From the NCBI GenBank assembly GCA_025084515.1, contig JAJAGP010002231.1, positions 62,001 through 126,000 of the forward strand: 64,000 nt of DNA, written 5' to 3'. The notes under the pieces are model-generated. The model did no database searches. It was not told the origin of the DNA and saw only the letters and a program-made list of their open reading frames with translations. A program made the position numbers and the translations under genes. The stretch comes from Ancistrus triradiatus. Taxonomy: Eukaryota; Chordata; Actinopteri; Siluriformes; Loricariidae. Below are positions 10,197 through 22,295 of the stretch, one piece after another. Each line of letters starts with the position of its first letter. The stretch's first letter is position 1.

Positions 10197-13147
10197 ATGT
10201 CACCTGGTAAAACCTTAGTCAGCGTTGTGAATTTGGGGAGGGTTTCATACCGCAGTGCCTTACAGACACAGCAACAATACATCAGACAACATTTTGATTC
10301 TTCAACTGCAACTCCGAACACTGTCTTACTGTGTGAACACGATCCCGTTTACACCATTGGTATTCGGCAAGCTCCATACCCTGCTGAGGAAGAGGAGAGG
10401 CTGAAGGATCTAGGCGCAGACTTCTTCCGCACAAATCGAGGAGGCCTGATAACGTTTCATGGACCGGGCCAGCTGGTGTGCTATCCCATCCTCAACTTGG
10501 GCTGCTTTAAGAAGAGTGTGAGGTGGTATGTGTGTGAGCTGGAGAGGACAGTCATTAAGATGTGTGCAATGTTTGGAATCAAAGCCTCCACTTCTCCAGA
10601 CACCGGCGTCTGGGTTGGAAACAAGAAGATATGTGCAGTTGGTAATTGTTTATTAGACCCATTTTCACAGTGTTACACAAAAGTGTGATATTTTCAGTGT
10701 GTGATGACATTGTCAAAATACAGTGCCTCAGAGTTTTAAATGTCATTTAAAACACAAGAGGTAAAAATAAATCTGAAAAAGTACAAAATATAACGTTCCC
10801 AGCTCAGATGCAATTTTTTCATGTTAAAGTCCCTCTTGAAATTAACATAGGATCATAGTTTAATTTCTTTAAGCTTTGAAGTTTTTGATTTATTACAAAG
10901 TGTTGTTCTCTGAAGTATCAATACAGTCTTATGTTTTTAATTTTATACCAAATATAACCTTATCAAGATTATTTATTCCCATAGAATATGCAAATTGTTT
11001 CACTGACACAGAAAAGTTGAGCATACAGTGGTTAATGTACAGGTCTACTGACCAGTAGGTCCATGATTCAAGTCACAGTGCTTCCGATGTTGGGCCCTTG
11101 AACAAGGCCCTGCTGTAATTGCTTGGATGGTCTTTGGTAAGATTGTATCTGTAGTTCACTCTGGGTTACGGTAAATAAACTCTGATAAATACTGTAAATG
11201 TATGTGATGAAAATGCAAACATACATTTTGTAGTGCACTGTACATTTCTGCAGCAACTAGTAGTTTTACTGCAATGACTACAAACATTTTTTATGCACTT
11301 TTATGCCACAAGAGGGCTTAAAAGTCCTTCCCCTTCTATAACTAGGCTGTCAGAGGCTGCTTTTGTCTAGCGTACCTCTTGGTGAGAGGTTGTTGACTGC
11401 TAGACATGCCTCTGGAATGCACTCAAAGACATTTTGGTCAGTTGACAGATTTTGAGAGGGGGCACATTGTACTGAGAGAAGCAGGACGAACAATTTGACA
11501 AATTGCCCGCCATCTGGGCCGTTCTGGCCCAGCTGTTAGGAGGTATTGGGAGTGGTGGTTCTGTGAGGACACACACATGGCGAACAAACTCCGGTTGGCC
11601 CAGACAGACCACCAATAGAGATGATCATTTGATCCACCAGCAAGCACAAACAACTCTCACAGTTTTGTTGTCCATCATCCAGACTCGAGTGGCACCTTGA
11701 GTACACACCCCTGTCTCTGCCTGGACCATATCCAGGGGCTTAGCATGGCACCAATTACATGTCTTGCCATTGACAGCCAGCCACCATCACCTTTGTTTGC
11801 AGTTGTGTCATGAACATGAAACCTGGACTGCTATGGACTGGAACCATATTGTCTTTAGCAATGAATCCAGGTTCTGTTTCAGATACAACAAAGGTCGGGT
11901 TTGAGTATGGAGGCCTCATGGTGACTGCTTTGATCCTGCCTTTGCTGTGGAGCAACACACTGCCCCAGCTGCTGGTGTGATGATCTGGGGAGCCACCTCT
12001 AGTAGTGATATAAGGGACACCAACAGATAAGCAATATGTGCAGGACATCTTGCAGCCACATGTGTTGCCTCTCATGGCAGGCCTTCCAACTGGCATTTTT
12101 CAGCAGGATAATGCTTGCCAAAGCATAGCAAGGATTTCCCAGGAATGTCTCTACTCAGCTTTTGTAAACTGAGTGTGCGGGATTTACAGGCCCAGCTGTG
12201 AACAAAGGTGTCATAGAGGTATGCCTAGCAGTCAACAAACTCTCACCAAGAGGTACACAAACCAAAAGTAGCCTCTGAGAGCCTTTTTATAGATCAGCGT
12301 GAAACACTTTCACACCGCGTTGTGGCAAGACCCAGGGTCTAATCAGACCACACCTGCAATCATTTACTTATCTGCCTGCTGCGTAACTGCATGCCAAGTT
12401 TTGCAGCAATCCAACATTTCTATCTGGGTGCTTTATTTTTTTGTCAAAGTGTATATAATGCAATAACTTTATTGCTAGCTATTTAGTCTCAAACATTTCC
12501 CACAAAACTGGATAAAAATGTACAAGTGACATCACTGTTTCTATATCAGGCACGGGGAGAAGGCAAAGGCATAAACTGAGATGCATTTTTAATAGCACTT
12601 CTGCTTCCTGAAGTGTAGGTAGTAACACATTTTCTGGGATAAAGCAGGTCAGATAATTACAGTGTCTAGTATAAAATAGTGTCTCTAAAACCAGTGACTG
12701 TTTATGGCTGCCATAATAAAAGTTAAGGGGCTTTGATGTTCCACAACATGAAAATAATAATGTGGTATCAGCCCCTCTGCTTTATGTCAGGGCTGCATCA
12801 CCACTCTATTGTTGTATGCTGTATTCTTATGTTATAGTAAATGCATGTTCTGTTGGCTTTATTTAACATTTACATGTTATATATTCTCAGGTATTCATTG
12901 TGGCAGATACATCACATCTCATGGTTTGGGACTGAACTGCAACACTGATATGAGCTGGTTTGAGCACATTGTGCCCTGTGGGATCGTGGGAAAAGGAGTC
13001 ACCTCCCTCAGCCGAGAGCTGGATCGGGAGGTCACGATCCAAGAGGCCGCTCCAGTCTTACTACAGGCCTTTAGTGAACAGTTCAACTGCACTCTGATTA
13101 ATACTAAAAGCTTTTGCACACAGACACAACAGACTTCCAACCCATAA
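10197..13147 (+). CDS. lipt2: LIPT2, lipoyl(octanoyl) transferase 2, mitochondrial (2 exons)
   Basis: Transfers octanoate from acyl carrier protein to target proteins such as the glycine-cleavage H protein, the first step of mitochondrial lipoate synthesis, before lipoyl synthase acts. CDS is join(10197..10641,12891..13147), 233 aa, matching the family length of about 230. Exon 1 ends in phase 1 at a gtaatt donor; exon 2 follows atattctcag, and joining gives KICAVG-IHCGRYITSHG without a break. The LipB/BPL-like fold is shown by RGGLITFHGPGQ (81-92). Catalytic Lys144 lies in KKICAVG and catalytic Cys178 in WFEHIVPCGI. The start is the first ATG after an in-frame TAG at 10140, with A at -3. The N-terminus is short with few acidic residues, compatible with a mitochondrial import signal but not proof of one. 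The intron (10642-12890) holds a dead Tc1 element and a worn SINE. The gene appears intact; exon 2 extends a few residues past the usual C-terminus (…SFCTQTQQTSNP). Confidence 0.97.
11020..11200 (+). mobile_element. Worn tRNA-type SINE in the LIPT2 intron
   Basis: Degraded copy of the SINE at 5840: B-box remnant (catgattcaagtc), tgttgggcccttgaacaagg, aattgcttggatgg and a tail …aatactgtaaatgtatg. The A box is not recognisable, so it is old. Confidence 0.6.
11330..12470 (+). pseudogene. Tc1-B transposase remnant inside LIPT2 intron
   Basis: Tc1-like DNA transposon in the same orientation as LIPT2. The reading frame begins at ATG 11406 and gives MPLECTQRHFGQLTDFERGH, but a TGA stops it at codon 31. 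Later words include a translated HIVFSNESRFCF (DDE-type 'DES' region with Asp changed to Asn) and GVMIWGA. Subterminal inverted repeats are visible at 11348-11403 and 12225-12283 (cctcttggtgagag / ctctcaccaagagg). The 3' end reads tttgtcaaagtgtat; the matching left terminus is missing. Multiple stops show it cannot encode active transposase. A second partial copy is at 49168. Confidence 0.8.
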
Positions 13148-13169
13148 TTGCGAATGGCTTTAATTTGAT

Positions 13170-13375
13170 TCATTTAATGTCATCATCGGTGTCCATTTCA
13201 GCGACCCACCCGAAGTTACATCAAGACTAGTTGTATTTATACACACAGGTTGGTCCAATTTAGCGTAATCAATTAACCTAATGCATGTCTTTGGACTGTG
13301 AGAGGAAACCGGAGTTCCCGGAGTAAACCCACACAGACACACCCTGGATCGACCCCAGGACCAATTAAATATGTT
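13170..13375 (-). mobile_element. SINE type 2 fragment, minus orientation
   Basis: Read on the minus strand it contains gtgggtttactccggg, cacagtccaaagacatgc, taggttaattgattacgc and gatgtaac, the central and 3' parts of the SINE type 2 seen at 16732 and 57490. It starts about 25 bp after the LIPT2 stop codon, so part of the LIPT2 3' UTR may be repeat-derived. Confidence 0.65.
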
Positions 13376-13987
13376 CCTGTAGTAGTAAGTGGTGAGTGAT
13401 TAGTATTGACCCCTATTCATTTCAATACAGTTTGATAATACACTTACTGGTGCATTATCCACCAGGAGTTGTGGATCCAGTCGCTGGCATCTGGTTAGAT
13501 AGTGTTTTGCGTCCTGGGAGAATAATTTGAGAAAAGCTGAAATATGACATACTGAAGACATGAATTGTGCATTAAGAGTGAGATAAAAGTAATGGCACTT
13601 GTTTTGACGCTTTACATGTGGATACATTGTTACATGGTTATAGTACTGCTCTGTTTGTCCCCTACTACCTCTACCTCTTCTCTCTAACCTATAACTATAT
13701 AAACTGGTTCACATTCACTCTAAGTCTCTGTTTTATTTGGCTGATCTTCTGTGTTGTTCATCCATCAATGCATCAGGTCCATCATACCACTCTATTAAGT
13801 GTTATGGTTTTCCCTGACACAGGATCATAATAGTTAATTACAGTATTTTTTATAATTATTGTAAATTTCCATAAATTACAAAAAGGATTTTCATGTATAT
13901 AACAATTAATTTTTCCAGTTGTGTTTTCAACTGTATCTCTGATGAATCTACCTATTGTTTGCACATAAATAGTGAAAATACCTGTTA
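13376..13987. other. No gene seen
   Basis: AT-rich unique sequence downstream of LIPT2. No exon, domain or repeat recognised. Confidence 0.45.
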
Positions 13988-14080
13988 TACCGTATTTTCC
14001 GGGCTATTTAAAGGCGCACTGTTGATTTTTGAGAAAATTAAAGGATTTTAAGTGTGCCTTATGGTCCGAAAAATACGGTA
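13988..14080. mobile_element. 93-bp MITE with near-palindromic ends
   Basis: Left end taccgtattttccgggctat and right end ggtccgaaaaatacggta are inverted copies. The interior keeps aggcgcactgttgattttt and agtgtgcctt, the subterminal words of a widespread fish MITE. The copy is reduced to little more than its two arms and would fold into a hairpin. Superfamily is uncertain. Confidence 0.75.
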
Positions 14081-14728
14081 TTTATATTACAGCAGCATCA
14101 AAAGGCTATGTGACAATGGTAACGCCCAGTCACTTTCCATGTTGATTACAGCCTTGTTCACAGAACGGTCATTAAATGGTGCATTCCTGTACAATATTAA
14201 ACATGTTCACTGTTTTATGTCATTTCTGTATATTGCATTCTTTAAATCTTATCCATACCTTTGGTGTTGCAGTGTGTGACAAGCTGTGACTATAGTGGAG
14301 AGGTTCTCTGTCATGACATTGCTTATGTAAGCATGATTAATTCTCTGTCTGAAAATGGTGAAATGGCAGTTCTATAGAGGGACTTGCTGCCCATGACTTA
14401 TTGGACTGATTTTATCGTGGTTGTTGCTGTGGTGCAGAATAAACAAGCAGCACCAACCCCAGGCTGAATTCCATTACTCGTCACATCATTTCTCAAGGAT
14501 GTGTATTGTGAAAAAAATAATAATCTGCCAAGCTTTAACTGGCATAAATTATGAAATTTGGCTTTTTTACTTTTTTTGCAAATAAACAAGTTACAGATAT
14601 GGCACAAAACAATTTTACTTTAATAGTTGAACATTCTATCTTTGGAAAGCATACCTCAATCAAGCTGAATTAAATTATTTTCATTAATGGCGCATTTCTT
14701 TCCCAGATCATGCAAAAAAAGGGCGGAA
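14081..14728. other. No gene seen
   Basis: Unique AT-rich sequence; no domain, splice-supported exon or repeat identified. Confidence 0.45.
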
Positions 14729-14730
14729 TA

Positions 14731-15285
14731 AACCCCAAATCAGAAAAAGTGTTATGAAAAATACAAAAAAAACAAAACAAAACATATAAACCCTTCTAGA
14801 GTTTTTTTCTGGTAAACTTATTTGTTAATAAACATCCATTCCTGCATACCAGGCCTGTAACACATTCCATAAAAGGTTGAGACAAAGGCAATTTAGGGCT
14901 AGTAATGAGGTAAAACCCACCCAAAAAACTAAACTAAATGATGCTATGTGAACTTATTCATGATTTGAGTCATTGAGGAGCAAAGATTGGTACAGGATCT
15001 CTAGTTACAAATGCATGAGAAAATTATTGAAATGTTTAAAAACAATGTTCTTCATAGAAAGATTGGAATGCATTTACATATCATTAAATGATTCAGGGAA
15101 TCTGTAGCAATTTCATTCCATAAAAGACAAGGCCCCAACCTTACTAGCCCTAATTTGCCCCCATCCCAACATTTTTTGGAATGTTTTGCAGGCCTGAAAT
15201 GCATGAATATATGTTTATTAATAAATTAAATAAAGTTGATCAGAAAAAAATATCTTGGATTCATATTTGGATCCATAAGGGGTTG
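14731..15285 (+). mobile_element. Tc1-A non-autonomous copy (555 bp)
   Basis: Ends aaccccaaatcagaaaaag and ggggttg are flanked by TA on both sides (14729-14730, 15286-15287), the Tc1 target duplication. The left 330 bp match the copy at 45921, including gagaaaattattgaaatg and aaaaacaatgttctt from a transposase N-terminus. The rest of the transposase is deleted. It cannot encode a transposase. Confidence 0.8.
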
Positions 15286-15287
15286 TA

Positions 15288-15332
15288 AATACTACTACTA
15301 CTACTACTAATAATAATAATAGTAATAATAAC
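15288..15332. repeat. (ACT)n/(AAT)n microsatellite
   Basis: Trinucleotide run of act then aat units immediately beside the Tc1-A right end. Confidence 0.85.
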
Positions 15333-16180
15333 CTCGACGTGCTGTTGGACTTGGCTAGCTGAAAGAAAACATGGCTTAACAAAAAAATCTATTTGGACAA
15401 TGAAAAGGATTATAAAGCTCCCTCAGGAAGGAAATCCAACATGCAGTGTGGCAAAAGATGGTTGGTTGTCCTCAGTCAGTTGTGTCTAAACACTGGTGGA
15501 GTACAAAGAAAATGAGGTAAAAGAAAACATAAAGGTAGAACAAGGAAGAAGTCAAAGCATCAGGATAGAAAACAAAGCAATATGCCTTGAAAAAATAAAA
15601 TAAAATGCACAACAAAACAAATGGAAAAATGAGTTGATGTTTGTGACAGAAATAGATTTGGTAATGAAGTCATTTTTCTGGATGATAATGCATCTTGCCA
15701 CAGGAAAGAGCATTTAGGCTTTTCTTTAGGAAAATCATATCAACTCAGTGTTATAGCCAGCGAAAAGTTCAGATGTCAGTCGGTAGAAATTTGAAACACT
15801 GGTCCATGACAAGGGTCCTTCCTGCAATGCAACTTTTGAGAAACCTGGAACCTGAGTGATGTAAAATGCTGTTTTTCATTAGTCAAGTCCATGCCTCATA
15901 GAATACAGGCTGATATATAAGCAAAACAAAGATGAGCAAAGTACTAATTGTGAATTTCTTTTTGATGATCCAAACAGCATTTCCTCTACTTTATCTGCAA
16001 AGCAATATGCCATTCATTAAAATAAATTGATTTTAATTTGTATGAAGGCTTCATGTAGTGTAGTGTAGTGTTCTGTTATTAGTTGTTTTTTTGTAATATC
16101 TTTGTGATTTTTGTTTTTCTATGAAGTAAAAAAACTGTGAACAAACTGTGTGGTGATTCCATCATTTGGAAGTAGCAAGG
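15333..16180 (+). pseudogene. Tc1-C (IS630/mariner-type) transposase remnant
   Basis: Scattered translated words of a Tc1/mariner transposase appear in order: KRIIKLPQEGNPTCSVAKD near 15400, then LDDNASCHR near 15685-15710 (region of the second catalytic Asp), then a worn SPDLNP-type region near 15765 and LVHDK near 15800. The 3' flank keeps gtggtgattccatcatttgg (about 16150), typical of the same element's 3' UTR. Many indels and stops. The left TIR is not recognisable. Confidence 0.6.
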
Positions 16181-16731
16181 TGTTTTTTTCACTATTCAAA
16201 CATACTTTTCTCTACAGATGTCAAAATCTGTAAATAATTTGCATGCCACATGCTGCACAGTATCCTTTGTTATTGTGTCATCCTAAGTAATGTGAATGAA
16301 TGGAGGGATAATATTCATAAAGAGCGGGCTGCTTGCTTCCAGGCTTGAAGTCAGTATCAGTAGTTCGCCACTCGATGGCGATAAAAACCAGCCAACATCC
16401 TTTCAGTCTTAAACCTACCGTAGTTTAAAAAGCTCCTTGTTGAAGTAGACACCAAAATAAGTGACTAAATTACTGATGATCAATGCTGTATAATTTGATG
16501 ACAGCTCAGCATTGATGTTAAGCTGCCCATTTAGTCTTTAAACCCAAACCATGCAACAGACTTCACAAATCTGATCTGATCAGCCTAGTTGCAATAAAAG
16601 TCAGGATTGGCCCATTTAACACCAGCTTTAATTAAACCACCTTTTAAAAATATAATGTTGTAGTAGTTACCTAAATACATTAACTACAAATTACTATTTA
16701 CACCTCTGAGAAAGTAATAGGATTACTATGT

Positions 16732-16990
16732 CCTGGGGCAGCATGGTGTATAGCATCGCCACCTCGCAGCAAGAAGGTCCTGGGTTCAATCCCATGCCCT
16801 CCTGGTGTCTGTGTGGGCTTACTCAGGTATTCTGGTTTCCTCCTACAGTCCAAAGACATGCATTAGGTTAACTGATTATGCTAAATTAGTATTGACATGA
16901 GTGTGTGTGTATATATATGACTAGTCTTGATGCAACCTTCTGTGTTACATCACTGATGCTGATAGTGATGTTAAATAGACCAAGCAAACA
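16732..16990 (+). mobile_element. SINE type 2, near full length
   Basis: Starts ggggcagcatggtg, carries a B-box-like ggttcaatccc, then gtgggcttactcaggta, cagtccaaagacatgcatt and gactagtcttgatgcaacc, ending in gatgttaaatagaccaagca. It matches the split copy at 57490/59089 closely in the last third. Confidence 0.75.
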
Positions 16991-17221
16991 AACTTAATTC
17001 AGTTTTTTGGTAGCAATAAGCTAGCCCATCACCAATATGACCACGAGCCTCAGAGGTGTCTTCAGCAGACACGACTGACCATATTTGAGGGAAGAAAGGA
17101 CAGGCAAGAGTGACCCGCACCCAGCCCCTTGCTAGACTGGTGCCCCATTCAGTGTAAGCGATCAGCATAAGCCAGGGCAAAAATGAACGGTGATAATTAC
17201 TTTATTCAATATTACTCATTA

Positions 17222-17403
17222 GGGACTGGTAGCCTAGCGGGTAAGGTACTGGACTCTGGATCAGAAGGTCCAGGGTTCAAATCCCACCTCTGCCAAGCTG
17301 CCTCTGTTGGGCAAGGCTCTTAACCCACGACTGCTTGGATTGTAAGATTGTACCAATTGTAAGTCGCTCTGGATAAGGGCGTCTGCTAAATGCTGTAAAT
17401 GTT
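17222..17403 (+). mobile_element. tRNA-derived SINE, full length
   Basis: A box (tagcctagcgg), B box (ggttcaaatcc) and L2-like tail (ctctggataagggcgtctgc) all present. Slightly shorter than the copy at 5840 through a deletion in the middle (tgttgggcaaggctctt). Confidence 0.85.
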
Positions 17404-17730
17404 ACTCTGTAAAACAAGCATGACAGTCAATAGTATTCTTACTACAGCGGTGACCTGTAAGTATTTATTTATTTACTTAAGATTTATGAAAGTCTTCAAA
17501 TAATATTTGTATTACTTAATATCTATCCCTTACATGAGTTACACATGGGTTGCATTAGCATTAATACAAATGCATGCAAAGGTTTAGGTACTCCCAGTCA
17601 AATCCCATGTTTTGTTGATTTCCTTAAATGGAAATAACACAATCTCTGCAGAAAACAAACTCATATGTAACATATTTCTGGAAATTGTATTGTGTAAAGA
17701 AATACCATTAGATATTTAATAAAATATGTA

Positions 17731-18412
17731 CACTCATCAGCCACTTTACAGTACACTTTTCTAGTACTGGATTGGACCACTTTTTACCATCAAGACTGCA
17801 TTAATTCGTCATGGCATAGATTCAACAATGTCCTGGAAACATTCTTCAGAGATTTTGGTCTATATTGACATGATAGCAACACACAGTTGCTGCAGATTTG
17901 TTGGCTGCACATTCATGATGCAAATCTCCCGTTCCACCACATCCCAAAGGTGCTCTATTGGATTGAGATCCGGTGACTGTGGAGGCCATTTAAGTGGAGT
18001 GAATGCACTGTCATGTTCAAGAAACCAGTTTGAGATGATTTGTGACATTTTCCTGCTGTAAGTAGCCATCAGAAGATGGTACACTGAGGTCATAAAGGGA
18101 TGGAAATGGTCAGTGACAATTCTCAGGTAGGCTGTGTCGTTTAAACGATGCTCAGTTGATATTAAGGGGCCAAAAGTGTGCCAAGAAAATATCCTTCACA
18201 CCATTACACCACCAGGAGCAGATACAAGGCAAGATGGATAAATGCTTTCATGTTGTTTACCCCAAATTCTGACCCAACCACCTGATTGTTTTAGCAGAAA
18301 TCGAGACTCATCAAACCAGGCAAATTTTTCCAATCTTTTGTTGCCCAATTTTGGTGAGCCCACATGAATTGAAGCCTCAGTTGCCTGTTCTTAGGCAACT
18401 GATACATATATA
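17731..18412 (-). pseudogene. Tc1-D transposase, C-terminal half with TIR
   Basis: Left end cactcatcagccactttac is preceded by TA (17729-17730). The minus strand encodes the C-terminal part of a Tc1-type transposase, with PPQSPDLNPIEHLWDVVE (around 17930-17985), the region of the third catalytic acidic residue. Frameshifts occur, for example near 18060. The sequence breaks off at about 18412, and the N-terminal half reappears at 22296 in the expected order, so both pieces probably belong to one element split by about 3.9 kb. Confidence 0.8.
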
Positions 18413-20094
18413 CACGTTAGAGACCAGAGACAGCTAACAAATGCTACTTTTCAGTGTTTTAGGTAGTTTTTATTAATGTTTTAATTGATATACCTTAAAT
18501 TTGCAATTGCATCACTGTGTGGTACATCTTGCTTAATAATATAATGTTTCTTACAGTTAATTATATGAATTATATGTATGTGTAATGTCCTAGGGATGGA
18601 AATGGTATCACCATTACATCCTTTATATCCCAGTCAGGTACCTCCAGATCACGTTGTTCCACTTCAAACAAACCACAGCTGCATACATGTGCAATTCACA
18701 AAAGAGGAGTCTGTGGAATAGCTGACGTTAATATAATTCACAGTTTTCGGGAGTCCCAGAACTTTAGTTGAACCTAATGGAGCTTGACACTCCTCATGAG
18801 TTTTCTAATGGCACTCAGTCATAGTAGCTGGCTCTATTTCAATATCACACACAGTGTAATCACAGGGGCCTATGCCCTGAGGCTTACTATGATGGGTAGT
18901 TTAATAGAAGGTACTGTGTCATAGGGTGCACAATGTGAAGACCAGAAAGTCATGCAGCAGCATGTACTGCTTCTCTTGAATTATAACCAGCCATAAACAT
19001 CTCCCTGTCCATCTGAACTACAATTTCACAATCTAAAAAAAGATGTTGTCAATAATTTAATCAAAACATTTACATGCATGAAATACTCCAGATCTGAAAG
19101 AGTCAGTAGATAATCAGGTTTCTTCTAGTAAACAGAAAAAAAGATCAGTGGTGCTGCAAGACAAGTAGCTTATGAACAGTCAATATTTTCAGTCAAATAT
19201 GTTGCAAAATAGAGGCAATAAACACTCTGTCTGTTTTAATTACCCAATATTGTGTTTTTAAATCTACCATAATATATTTCTTGTTAGTTAGCAGGAAGCA
19301 CAAAGACACTTCTAGTACACTAGTACATTTCTTTACAAATGAATGTACTAATAAGTACTTATGTGAAACTTATGTGAGTTTTTAACTAATGCTGTCCTTC
19401 CTTATGCTGTGGCTATTTTGACCCAAAGATGGGAATGATCTTTTTTGCCTGACTCGTTTCAGCTGAAACACAATTCACGATTCATGATTCATGAGTGATG
19501 ATTAGGTACAAAGTGATTCAGTGATTCAGATTCACAAAAGCTCTCCCTCAGAGAAGATCTCCGCTATAATTATCTTGTTTTTCTTTATTTTGACATATAC
19601 AGTAAGGTATTCTTAGTGCAAGTAAGGTTAACAAATAAGGCTAAAAAGGTTAGTTTATGAGAACAAACCGAAAGCAAAACAGGAATTGAATGCTCCAGAA
19701 CACAGGATTGAGTTAGCTTAACAGCTATGCACCCACCCGGAGTTCATCAAAAGAGTAAGTGCTTTGCTTTCACTTTTCACTTTCAACCCATTACTCACAA
19801 AATTACATTAGATTTTTCCACACTTTATTATAAAATAAGCTTTGTGTTAATTGTTTTGGTCAACTGTAGATTAATGTGAGTGTGTTAAACATTAACCTAC
19901 TTATCATTACTTATTATAGTATCCTTTCCATATCTTCACTATGATACAGTATAGACCGTTCTTGTTAAACTCCTCAGTTCATGATACATTTAACTTATGA
20001 TTGATTTGTTGGAACATATCCCCATTGTAAATCAGGCAGCACCTGTACAATACAACTCCATTATTGCATATAATGCCTTATACAATGTGTATTT

Positions 20095-20228
20095 TCCATG
20101 GGTCTAGAACGGATTCATTCAATTTACATTACTCCTTATGGGAATAATTTGTTCAGTACTTGTCGTTTTCGGTTCTTGACAAGCCTTCTGGAATGAACTA
20201 ACAACGAGAGCCAAGGTAACATGGTACA
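20095..20228. mobile_element. MITE terminal fragment (…agaacc…ggtac end)
   Basis: Contains ctagaacggattcattcaat, ttatgggaataatttg, tttcggttcttgac and a worn end agccaaggtaacatggtac. This is the terminal part of a common fish Tc1/mariner-type MITE whose intact end reads like ggtaccactgta. The opposite end was not found. Confidence 0.4.
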
Positions 20229-20239
20229 ATAAATAACCC

Positions 20240-20465
20240 AATTATCAGCCCTTGTGTCTGTCTGAGAACCAGCTGCTGGACCTGGGTTCAAACTCTAGAC
20301 TGAGCTTGCTATATGAAGGCCAATAGGTGAATTTACGGAACCCTACAATGGACAGGTGCCCTTTCCAGAAAGTGCCTCTGCCTTTGTCCAGTGAGTTCTG
20401 GTATAGGCTCAGGACCTCTTGTGACCCTGACAAGAATAAGCCGGAGTAAAATGGTATGCTTGTAC
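20240..20465 (+). mobile_element. SINE/interspersed repeat fragment
   Basis: Has a B-box-like word (gggttcaaactctag) and the 3' words tataggctcaggacctc and tgaccctgacaagaataagc typical of the SINE type 2 3' region. Worn. Confidence 0.45.
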
Positions 20466-21544
20466 TCAATTATGGAGTTGCAATCCATGTGTCTTTGTTG
20501 ACTTTCTTGAAATTAATTAACAGTTCCATTTTCTTTAGATGATGCAGTGTGATGTTCACACTACCTCTTACATAATCAGGTAACTGAAGGTTGCACATTG
20601 TACTATGACATTGAACTAACACAGTATATAATAATGAGTTTTACACCAGACGCAGCAAGTCATGGCTGTGAAAGTGTAATATTTCCAGTTTTGTTTTCAC
20701 ATAAAGTGAGAACTCGGACGGTTTGTGTGATTGTCTCATTTACATGTTCACAGTGGCATGTCACTCATAGCAGGAAAATTCTCAAGGTCTGAACTTTTTC
20801 TTTTTACATGCATGAATAATTTAAAAAGCCACTTCATATTCATTCGGCCAAGCAGCAGAATTAATGACAACAACTCTCCCTGTTTGTTGCATTGTACATT
20901 TTCATGGTAAAATGTATCAGTTGCACATTTGGCATCACATGTTTTTATACAACACAAAGGGCACTGTCTATGTATTACAGTGCAAGAAGTAGTAGTTTGA
21001 ATCTATAATAATTTCAGAAACATTTAGATCCTCAAACATTTATGATGGAAATGTGACTTTGATGAAAGCCTAGATACACTGACCTAAGGTTTTAATCTTT
21101 ACTAAAATGAACCGGTTACGTTGTATCAGAACCAAAAGTATTACACATTAGACATAATCCAATTCTGCTTTGTGTCTTTGCTTTGTATCTTAAAGGAAAA
21201 TGACTATATCCCAACAATTTTATGAACGCCGTGTCATGACCCTTCAGTAGTTTGACAGGAGACTCCCATGAGGTTTTGAGTGGTGGAGGTAGACAATAAG
21301 AAAAGGATGTTAGTTTTAGGCTTGCATTTATATGCATGCAAATAGTCTGGTTTACTGTCAGACAGGTGACAGCGAGGCTCAAGTGATTCATGCTCTGTTT
21401 CTCCCTCACTCACACAACACATGCATAAATAAATACATATGTTCACCAGCAATATAATATTGTCCATTTGCAATTCAGATTGGTTTCCTCATACTTCATA
21501 CTTATGTCCTACAAATACATTCCTGCACTCTTCTTAATTTTCAG

Positions 21545-21736
21545 TTCCATGGAGGCCAAATCTTGCACCTTAAAGAACTTGAAGGGTCTGCTGCTGTCAT
21601 CGTGGTGAAAGATAACCCAGGACAACTTCAGAGGTCTTATGGAGTCCATGCATTGATTGGTCAGAGCCTTGGTGGCATGACTGGGATCTATATAATATTA
21701 GGCAGTTGTTTTTAATGTTATGGCTGAGCAGCTGTA
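21545..21736 (+). mobile_element. Tc1-E 3' end fragment
   Basis: Contains aggtcttatggagtccatgc and the terminal block caatatt-like aatattaggcagttg, tttttaatgttatggctgag, ending cagctgtata. This is the 3' UTR and right TIR of a Tc1-like family; the transposase and left end are absent. Confidence 0.6.
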
Positions 21737-22295
21737 TAATATTATTATGAGTTAGCAACGCAAACTATACAAGGGAATTGTTAGGCATTTAAATGCATTC
21801 TGTCCATTATCGGACTGGCTGATGTCCCAGCTCTGGCATATCTACTGCTTTCTACTCCATTTATAATTGGCAAATGAGCAGATATGTGTGCTTTGCCTCC
21901 CTAAAGCTTTGGCTCCATTGGCAAATGTGAGAGTATAGTAAAACTGAAAATTAAGCTGAATCACTAAATTGAAATATGCTAATTCATTTTCAATAAGAAC
22001 AGCTATCTCTGTTTATAGTGACCGCTATTTCTGAATTGTTTATAGGCAATGCTACAATTAACATAAGAGTTGTAATTGACACCGACCCTTAATTAAAAAT
22101 ATATATAAAATGTTGTAATTATAAATATGGCACACCCAGTATGATAATTTCTGTAGATTTTATTGTCTAACAACTGTGCATAATTTTACGTATACTGTGC
22201 ATAATTAAAAAATCTTCCTAGGGTGTATGGACTTTTGGCAGAACATTATTCAAGGGCTATTATGAAAGTTTTATGGGAAATTTGGGAATGTATAA

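Larger units (their letters stand above)
18413..22295. other. 3.9-kb segment between the two Tc1-D halves
   Basis: Holds no recognisable gene. Within it are a MITE end (20095-20228), a SINE fragment (20240-20465) and a Tc1-E 3' end (21545-21736). The remainder (18413-20090, 20466-21540) is AT-rich, apparently unique DNA. About 200-300 bp of the Tc1-D interior are missing at the junctions, so this was not a simple clean insertion. Confidence 0.55.

Noticed and set aside
11755..12096. 113-codon minus-strand frame in the LIPT2 intron
   Set aside because: It is the antisense of the decayed Tc1-B transposase (plus-strand words HIVFSNESRF and GVMIWGA lie across it).
5894..17290. tRNA genes suggested by A and B boxes in the SINEs
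   Set aside because: The tRNA-like heads lack a foldable acceptor stem and CCA-side pairing, recur in many copies, and continue into a LINE-like tail, so they are SINEs.
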